Source: VGDP01 sp964530335
Lineage (GTDB): Bacteria > Pseudomonadota > Alphaproteobacteria > SP197
Direction: 5' to 3'
Assembly (NCBI GenBank): GCA_964530335.1
Contig: CAZGYG010000061.1
Span: forward strand, 1 to 18,408
DNA: 18,408 nt
The notes beneath the pieces are model-generated. The model worked only from the letters and a program-made list of their open reading frames with translations. It had not been told where the DNA came from and made no database searches. The position numbers and the translations under genes are program-made. Position 1 is the stretch's first letter; the number at the start of each line of letters is the position of its first letter. Shown here piece by piece: positions 13,211 to 18,408 of this stretch.

Positions 13211-14098
13211 ATGGCGCAGTTCGGCCGGCCGGATTCGGATGTCTCGGCGGGATCGTGGACCGCGACGCCGCTGTGGTCGAAGATCGACGAGGTCTCGGCC
13301 GACGACGCCGACTTCGTCACGTCCTCGACCGGAACGAGCACGTGCGAGGCCGGGCTTTCCAATGTCGCGGACCCGGCGGTCTCCACCGGCCACGTCGTGC
13401 GCTACCGGTATCAGCGGGGCGCCGGCGGATCCGGCACCGACGTCGATCTGCGCGTCCGCCTGTTGCAGGGCACGACCCAGATCGGGTCGTGGTCGCACAA
13501 CAACATCGGCGCCGGGTTCACGACCGCGGCGCAGACCCTGACCGGCCCGCAGGCCGACGCGATCACCGACTACTCCGACCTGCGCCTTGAGTTCCAGCGC
13601 ACCGGCACGTCCTCGCGCGTCGCCGACGTGTCGTGGGCCGAGCTCGATGTGCCGAGCGCCACGGTGACCGCCGCGATCGTTATCGACGGGCTCGGGCGGT
13701 CGGACGGCGCGGCGCTGGCCAAGGCGTTCGGCACGCTGGCGCTGAATGGCGTGGGCCGCGCCGATGCCTCGGCGCTGGCCGTGGCGTTCGGCGTGCTGAC
13801 GCTCGACGGAACCGGGAGGTCGGACGGCGCGGCGTTCGCCACGGCGTTCGGCGCCTTGGCGTTCGAGGGGATCGGCGCGCTCGATGCCGCCGGAGTCCGG
13901 GCCGTCGTGGCCCAGACCGTAGTGGACGCGTTCGGCGGATTCGGAGTCCTCGCCGCGGCGGCCGCGGCGGTTGCGGCGGGCCGTGTCGCGGTCGCCGATC
14001 TGGCCGCTACCGGGCTCGCCACCGACCTGGCGGGCGCGGGCCTGGCCGCCGTCGATCAGGCCGCGAACGGCATAGCCATTGGGGATGCGCCGAGATGA
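13211..14098 (+). CDS. Phage structural protein with C-terminal 20-residue repeats
   Basis: A 295-residue protein directly after the tandem repeat. Residues 1-150 match a domain seen in many prophage tail-region proteins: AQFGRPDSDVSAGSWTATPL, WSKIDEVSADDADFV, HVVRYRYQRGAG, VDLRVRLLQGTTQIGSW, and AITDYSDLRLEF. These look like a beta-sandwich, probably surface exposed. Residues ~155-235 consist of 20-residue repeats (60 bp) such as those at 13673, 13733 and 13793, sharing the pattern L/I-x-G-x-G-R-x-D-x-x-A-x-A-x-A-F-G; a weaker fourth begins at 13853. The C-terminus is Ala-, Gly- and Val-rich. It overlaps the next gene with ATGA. Role in the tail is inferred from position. Confidence 0.75.
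   Translation: MAQFGRPDSDVSAGSWTATPLWSKIDEVSADDADFVTSSTGTSTCEAGLSNVADPAVSTGHVVRYRYQRGAGGSGTDVDLRVRLLQGTTQIGSWSHNNIGAGFTTAAQTLTGPQADAITDYSDLRLEFQRTGTSSRVADVSWAELDVPSATVTAAIVIDGLGRSDGAALAKAFGTLALNGVGRADASALAVAFGVLTLDGTGRSDGAAFATAFGALAFEGIGALDAAGVRAVVAQTVVDAFGGFGVLAAAAAAVAAGRVAVADLAATGLATDLAGAGLAAVDQAANGIAIGDAPR
13673..13912 (+). repeat. 60-bp tandem coding repeats (four units)
   Basis: Units at 13673-13732, 13733-13792 and 13793-13852 each encode 20 residues, with GRSDGAALAKAFG, GRADASALAVAFG and GRSDGAAFATAFG as their cores; the unit at 13853-13912 is diverged (GALDAAGVRAVVA). The first and third units are most alike in the DNA (shared CGGTCGGACGGCGCGGCG-type blocks), which suggests duplication rather than convergent amino acid use. 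Confidence 0.75.
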
Positions 14099-14391
14099 CC
14101 ACCACCTACGACGAAGGGCAGTTGGTCAGGTTGACCGGCACGTTCACCACGCTGGCCGGGGCACTACATGACCCGACCACGGTCAAGGCCCGGTGGCAGA
14201 CGCCGGCGGGCGCCATCACGATCAAGACCTACGGCGTGGACGGCGAGGTGGTGCGCGACAGCCTAGGAGTCTACCACCTCGACGTCGACGCGAGCTCGCA
14301 AGGGACATGGAAGTTCCGCTGGGAGGCGACCGGCACCGGCCAGGCGGCGAAGGAGTCGGAGTTCTTCGTGCGCGCCTCGGCCTTCGTCTGA
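14095..14391 (+). CDS. Small Ig-like phage tail-region protein
   Basis: A 98-residue protein starting in an ATGA overlap. It begins TTTYDEGQLVRLTGTFTTLAG and continues HDPTTVKARWQTPAGAITI, GEVVRDSLGVYHLDVDASSQG, TWKFRWEATG and ends AKESEFFVRASAF. The strand order and the final 'W-x-W/R-W-E-A-T-G ... E-x-x-F-x-V' pattern fit the small immunoglobulin-like proteins common in prophage tail regions, usually annotated as hypothetical. They probably act as accessory structural domains on the tail. No cysteine or catalytic motif is present. Length is as expected. Confidence 0.75.
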   Translation: MTTTYDEGQLVRLTGTFTTLAGALHDPTTVKARWQTPAGAITIKTYGVDGEVVRDSLGVYHLDVDASSQGTWKFRWEATGTGQAAKESEFFVRASAFV

Positions 14392-14404
14392 GCGGGGCGT
14401 CTAG

Positions 14405-15157
14405 ATGACGCGGACCAGCGGCGGCGCGACGGCGGAAACGGTCGCGGCGGCCAACCGGCTGGCGCTGTTCGCCCGGTTCAACTTCTCGTCGGGCAACGTC
14501 GACCTGTGGTCGGGCGTCGGTGACCTGACCACGGGCGCGGTCGGCTCGCTGCCGGCCACGACGTGGACCGGGGCGGGCACGCTCGGGGCGGTGTCGCCGA
14601 TCGAGGAAACGTCGGGGCTGCGGGCCAACGGGGTCACGTGCACGCTGAGCGGCGTGTCGACGGCGCTGCTTGCGATCGCGCTCGGCGAGCACTACCAGGG
14701 TCGCGCGGCCAAGCTGTGGCTCGGCTACTTCGACGCGTCGTGGCTGCTGATCGCCGATCCGGTCATGCTGGTCAACGGCAAGATGGACCAGATGGAGCTG
14801 GCCGACGACGGCGCGACCGCGACGATCAGGGTCAGCGTCGAGAACCGGCTGATCGACTTCGAGCGCCCGGCCGACCCGGGGCTCTACACGCCGGAGGACC
14901 AGAAGCGGCGGTTCCCGGGCGACCTCGGGCTCGACTACGTGCCGAAGCTCCAACAAAAAGTCATCTACTGGGGCCGCGAGGCGCTGAAGCCGAAGAAAGG
15001 CGACGGTGACGGCGCCGGCGGCGGCGACACGGTGCCGGGCGACTTCGTCCGGCCCGGCGGGTTCGGCGGCGGCGGTGGCGGCGGGATCGACCACGCCGGC
15101 GGTGGCCACGGCGGCGGCACCGGCTCGCCCGCCGGGCAGGGCCCGGGCGGGCAATGA
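14405..15157 (+). CDS. Tail hub-like protein with Gly-rich C-terminus
   Basis: A 250-residue protein whose ATG lies 13 bases after the previous stop. The core (residues ~10-190) has a pattern seen in prophage tail-tip proteins near the NlpC gene: LALFARFNFSSGNVDLWSGVGDLT, IEETSGLRANGVTCTLSGVST, YQGRAAKLWLGYFDASWLLI, ADPVMLVNGKMDQMELADDG and ENRLIDFERPADPGLYTPED, followed by LDYVPKLQQKVIYWG. This is the type of protein that occupies the DUF2163/hub position before the peptidase in GTAs, though I would not assign DUF2163 itself. Residues ~205-250 are almost wholly Gly with some Asp, His and Pro, likely a flexible tail. The stop overlaps the next start as ATGA. Confidence 0.7.
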   Translation: MTRTSGGATAETVAAANRLALFARFNFSSGNVDLWSGVGDLTTGAVGSLPATTWTGAGTLGAVSPIEETSGLRANGVTCTLSGVSTALLAIALGEHYQGRAAKLWLGYFDASWLLIADPVMLVNGKMDQMELADDGATATIRVSVENRLIDFERPADPGLYTPEDQKRRFPGDLGLDYVPKLQQKVIYWGREALKPKKGDGDGAGGGDTVPGDFVRPGGFGGGGGGGIDHAGGGHGGGTGSPAGQGPGGQ

Positions 15158-15588
15158 TGCGCCGCCGGGCGGACTGGCCGAAACGATTGATCGCGACCGT
15201 CGAGGCGGCGCAGCCCCGGCCGTTCGCGTGGGGCAAACACGACTGCGCCCTGTTCGTCGCCGCCTGCGTCGAGGCGATGACCGGTGAGAACCCGGCCGAG
15301 GGCATCGTCGGGGCCTACGGCAGCGCGCGCGCTGCCATGGCGACGCTCGGCGCGGTGTTCGGGGTCGCGACGCTTGCCGAGCTGAGCGACCGTCTGTTCG
15401 GCCCGCCGATCGACCCGGCGCTGGCGCAGCGTGGCGATGTCGCGCTGGTGGCCGTGCCCGACGCGGGCGATGTCGCGGGCGAGGCCGCGGGCGTGGTGGT
15501 GGGCCGGTTCGTCGCCGTCGTCGGGCCGGACGGGCTGGTCAAGGTGCCACGCGACCGGGCGACGCGGGCGTGGCGGGTGGCGCGATGA
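15154..15588 (+). CDS. NlpC/P60-like tail peptidase domain (DUF6950 type)
   Basis: A 144-residue protein starting in ATGATG (15154). The N-terminus carries PFAWGKHDCALFVAAC (residues 23-38), where C31 after HD is in the position of the NlpC/P60 nucleophile. GGxGxx-type helices and a beta region with RGDVALV (residues ~92-98), typically the strand before the active-site histidine, follow. The C-terminal strands include GRFVAVVGPDGLVKVP. The family in this location digests or remodels peptidoglycan during DNA entry, or is a non-catalytic tail plug domain; I cannot identify a clear second catalytic His in the expected Gly-His context, so activity is uncertain. ATGA coupling connects it to the tail-tip gene. 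Confidence 0.75.
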   Translation: MMRRRADWPKRLIATVEAAQPRPFAWGKHDCALFVAACVEAMTGENPAEGIVGAYGSARAAMATLGAVFGVATLAELSDRLFGPPIDPALAQRGDVALVAVPDAGDVAGEAAGVVVGRFVAVVGPDGLVKVPRDRATRAWRVAR

Positions 15589-18408
15589 CGCGGGCGGTGG
15601 TGGCGGTGGCGCTGGCGACGGGCCTCGCCGCGTTCGTGATGCTGTGGCCGTCGCAGGCCATGGCCCCGCCGGTGGTCGTCACCGCGGTCGTGACCGCGAT
15701 CGGCTTGACCGGCGCCGCGGCGACGATTGCGTCGGTGATCCTGTCGATCGGGGCGGCGTTCATCTTCTCGACCCTCGCGCGGCTGATCGCGGGCAAGCCG
15801 AAGTCGCCGACGTCGGGGCTCGGCGGCCGGCAGGACATGATCCGCCAGCCGATCGTCGCCCGGCGCACGATCTACGGCCGGCAGATGGTGGGCGGGCCGC
15901 TGGTGTTCGCCCACACCCACGGCGTGTTGATCGACCAGAAGAACGCGTACCTGAACTTCGTCGAGGTGCTGGCGGCGCACGAGTGCGACGGTTTCGCCGT
16001 GGTCGACGGCGACGCGTCGAAGCCGGAGATCTGGTTCGGCGACCGGCGGGTCAACTTCCAGTCGGGCTCGTCCGGCGCGCTGGCCGAGCCGTACATCCAC
16101 CACACCGAGGACGGCGACCTCGACGCGGCGTGGGTCTACCCGCACCTGGGCCAGGCGAACCAGGCGGCGGACAGCGTGCTGATCGCCGACGCGCCGAACA
16201 AGTGGACCGCGGATCACCGGCTGCGCGGGCTTGCGTACCTGCACGTCAAGTTGCTGTACGACGGCGAGGGCAAATTATTCCAGGACGGCATCCCGAACGT
16301 CAGGGCCCAGGTCAAGGGCAAGAAGCTCTACGACACGCGGACCGCGCTGACGGCGTGGTCGGACAACCCGGCGCTCTGCGTCTACGACTACCTGGTCAAC
16401 GTGCTGGGCGTGGCGGCGTCCGAGATCGACACCGCGTCGGTCAACGCCGCGGCGAACGAGTGCGACGAGAACGTGCCGCGCCGGTCGGGCGCCAACGAAG
16501 CGCGCTACACCTGCAACGGCCCGGTCGAGTCGACCGAGCGCCCGGCCGACGTGCTGGCCAACCTGCTGGGCGCGATGGCCGGGGAGCTGGTCTACTCGGG
16601 CGGGACGTTCTTCCTCCATGCCGGATCGGCGACCGCGACGACGCTCGCGCTCGACGAGGACGACGTGGTCGGCGGCATCGTGGTCCATCCGCGGGTCGCG
16701 CGGCGCGAGGTGTTCAACGCGGTCAAGGCGGTCTACATCGGCCAGGACAAGGACTGGCAGCCGACCGACGCGCCGGTGGTGACGAGCGCGGCGTACAAGG
16801 CCCAGGACGGCGACGTCGAGATCGTGCAGCGGCTCGAGCTGCCGTTCACCATCACCGGGTCGATGGCGCAGCGGCTGGCCAGGATCGCGCTCGAGCGGAT
16901 GCGCCAGCAGATCGCGGTCGATCTGACCGTGAACCAGGTCGGGCTGCAGCTGCGCGCCTGGGACACGGTGACGCTGACCAACGCGACCTACGGCTGGAGC
17001 AACAAGAAGTTCCGGGTGGTCGGCTGGCGGCTCAACGAGAGCGGCAATGTCGGGCTGACGCTCCGCGAGGAGGCGGACGCGATGTGGGACTGGTCGGCGG
17101 CCGACGAGACGGCCGAGGACCCGGCGCCCGACACCGACCTGCCCGACCCGCGCGAGGTGCCGTCGCCGGGCGCGCTCAGCTTCGTCGAGGAGCTGCGGGC
17201 GACCAGGACCGGCGTGCCGGTGACCATGCTGGTCGTGTCGTTCGGCGCGGCCGACGATGGCTTCGCGGTCGGCTACGAGTTGCAGTTCAAGAAATCGACC
17301 GCGACCAAGTGGCGGCCGGTCGGCATGGGAGCCGCGACCGAGTACGAGGTCGGCCCGATCGAGGACGGCGTCGCGTACAACTTCCGGGCCCGCGCGATCA
17401 ACGCGATCGGCGGCCGGTCGTCGTGGACGACGGGGAGCCACACGGTCAGCGGGCAGACCGCGCCGCCGGCGGACGTGGGCAATTTCAGGATCAACATCGT
17501 CGGCGATCAGGCGGAGCTGGCCTGGGATACGGTCGGCGACGTGGACCTGCACCACTACCGGATCAGGTTCTCCTCGGCCGTGGCCGGGGTGGGTTGGACG
17601 ACGGCGATCGACCTGCGCCCCGAGGTCTCGAAGGCCGCGACCAGCGTGACCGTGCCGGCCAGGGTCGGCACGTACCTGATCAAGGCGGTCGACTATAAGG
17701 GCAACGCATCGGTCAACGCGGCGACGATCGTCACAACCGTGCCGGCGCTGGTCGGGCTCAACGTGGTCCAGACGATCACCGAGAGCCCGGCGTTCGGCGG
17801 CGGCCACGCGGGCACCGCCGCGCCGGACGGCGTGCTGCAACTCGACACGAGCAACCTGTTCGATAGCGTCGCGGGGAACTTCGACGACGCCAACGGGCTG
17901 TTCGACGCCGGCGGCGGCGCCGGCAACGTCGCCGCGGAGGGGTTCTACACGTTCGTGACCACGCTCGACCTGGGGGCGAGCTATTACCCGAACCGGGCGA
18001 GCGCCGCCTTGCAAACGACGATCCTCGACCACGCCACTACGTTCGACGACGCGCCCGGCAACTTCGACGACCGCGAAGGGCTTTTCGACGGCTCGGTCGG
18101 CGGCGACGTGGGCGTGGAGTTGCAGACCCGCACCACCGACGACGACCCCGGCGGCGCGCCGGTGTGGAGCGCGTGGCGCCCGTTCGACGTGGGCGACTTC
18201 AAGGCGCGGGGGATGCAGTTCCGCGCCCGTCTGGCATCGACCAATGTCCAGGCCTCGCCGGGCGTGACCGCGCTCGGCGTCGCGATCGACATGCCGGACC
18301 GGATCGTCGAGCAGCACGATCTGGCGATCCCGGCGGCCGGGCTCGCCATCACGTATCCGGGCGGAGCGTTCAAGGCGGTGCCGGCGCTGGGCGTCAGCGT
18401 GCAGGACC
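15585..18408 (+). CDS. Tail-tip (host specificity J-like) protein, 3' truncated by window
   Basis: Open without a stop from ATG 15585 to the window edge, 941 residues. The N-terminus has two hydrophobic stretches (residues ~4-27 and ~29-66), as many prophage tail-tip proteins do. Residues ~85-500 are the tail-tip core: RRTIYGRQMVGGPLVFAH, AYLNFVEVLAAHECDGF, YLVNVLGV, an RPADVLANLLGAMAGELVYS segment and RLARIALERMRQQIAVDLTV, ending GNVGLTLREE, the usual border before accessory domains. Residues ~525-625 and ~627-725 look like two fibronectin type III-like units (ends RARAINAIGGRSSW and IKAVDYKGNAS). From ~755 two copies of a GNFDD-x-x-GLFD motif occur. It would contact the host surface. Overlap with the peptidase gene is ATGA. 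Phage-tail_3 (PF13550) is the likely family. Confidence 0.88.
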   Translation, partial: MTRAVVAVALATGLAAFVMLWPSQAMAPPVVVTAVVTAIGLTGAAATIASVILSIGAAFIFSTLARLIAGKPKSPTSGLGGRQDMIRQPIVARRTIYGRQMVGGPLVFAHTHGVLIDQKNAYLNFVEVLAAHECDGFAVVDGDASKPEIWFGDRRVNFQSGSSGALAEPYIHHTEDGDLDAAWVYPHLGQANQAADSVLIADAPNKWTADHRLRGLAYLHVKLLYDGEGKLFQDGIPNVRAQVKGKKLYDTRTALTAWSDNPALCVYDYLVNVLGVAASEIDTASVNAAANECDENVPRRSGANEARYTCNGPVESTERPADVLANLLGAMAGELVYSGGTFFLHAGSATATTLALDEDDVVGGIVVHPRVARREVFNAVKAVYIGQDKDWQPTDAPVVTSAAYKAQDGDVEIVQRLELPFTITGSMAQRLARIALERMRQQIAVDLTVNQVGLQLRAWDTVTLTNATYGWSNKKFRVVGWRLNESGNVGLTLREEADAMWDWSAADETAEDPAPDTDLPDPREVPSPGALSFVEELRATRTGVPVTMLVVSFGAADDGFAVGYELQFKKSTATKWRPVGMGAATEYEVGPIEDGVAYNFRARAINAIGGRSSWTTGSHTVSGQTAPPADVGNFRINIVGDQAELAWDTVGDVDLHHYRIRFSSAVAGVGWTTAIDLRPEVSKAATSVTVPARVGTYLIKAVDYKGNASVNAATIVTTVPALVGLNVVQTITESPAFGGGHAGTAAPDGVLQLDTSNLFDSVAGNFDDANGLFDAGGGAGNVAAEGFYTFVTTLDLGASYYPNRASAALQTTILDHATTFDDAPGNFDDREGLFDGSVGGDVGVELQTRTTDDDPGGAPVWSAWRPFDVGDFKARGMQFRARLASTNVQASPGVTALGVAIDMPDRIVEQHDLAIPAAGLAITYPGGAFKAVPALGVSVQD

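Noticed and set aside
15431..17698. Very long + strand open frame of 755 codons across the tail-tip gene
   Set aside because: It is an Arg/Gly-rich shadow frame of the high-GC tail-tip gene, which is open in frame from 15585 to the window edge and has recognisable domains.
16275..18317. Reverse-strand open frame of 680 codons
   Set aside because: Antisense shadow with Arg, His and Val bias caused by high-GC third positions; no family pattern, and the opposite strand is clearly the tail-tip gene.

Overview
This window reads as the structural (packaging, head, connector, tail) module of a tailed, siphovirus-type prophage or gene-transfer-agent-like element in a high-GC bacterium, most likely an alphaproteobacterium. 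Two things support that host. The tail chaperone genes resemble those of alphaproteobacterial GTAs and prophages. The intergenic repeats, such as the palindrome at 3441-3529 and the 'ctcgctgcgctcg' repeats, are of the type scattered through Rhizobiales and Rhodospirillales genomes. I cannot name the genus.

Layout. 1-71 is the end of an unidentified gene. 72-415 holds an intergenic repeat and no convincing gene. 416-1952 is a lower-GC run of three unknown genes (A, B, C) whose last member overlaps the terminase start. From 1924 the canonical HK97-like order begins: large terminase, a palindromic repeat, portal, prohead protease, major capsid protein, a small head-cluster protein, a 51-residue basic protein, connector, head-tail adaptor, DUF3168-type tail completion protein, tail tube protein and a GTA-type tail assembly chaperone. 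Many of these junctions are ATGA/GTGA overlaps or have strong Shine-Dalgarno sites, so this part looks like one translationally coupled operon.

At 9211-10258 the operon is interrupted by about 470 bp of repeat-rich non-coding DNA and a reverse-strand gene for a membrane protein with a zinc ribbon. The tape-measure gene follows at 10259. Its first ~160 codons have a different composition from the rest, so it looks like a join. A second tail chaperone (TIGR02216 type) lies after the tape measure, where GTA clusters have it before. Next come a probable distal tail protein and a tail-fibre-like protein, whose last codons and downstream DNA are tandemly repeated (142-143 bp period, about 2.6 copies). 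A protein with 20-residue repeats, a small Ig-like protein, a hub-like protein, an NlpC/P60-like protein and a long tail-tip protein that runs off the right edge complete the window.

The genes together encode DNA packaging, capsid assembly and maturation, the head-tail joint, the tail tube and the tail tip. No small terminase, integrase, replication, lysis or repressor gene is visible. Host-type repeats inside a structural operon suggest a long-resident, possibly degraded or domesticated element, although every recognisable structural ORF is open.
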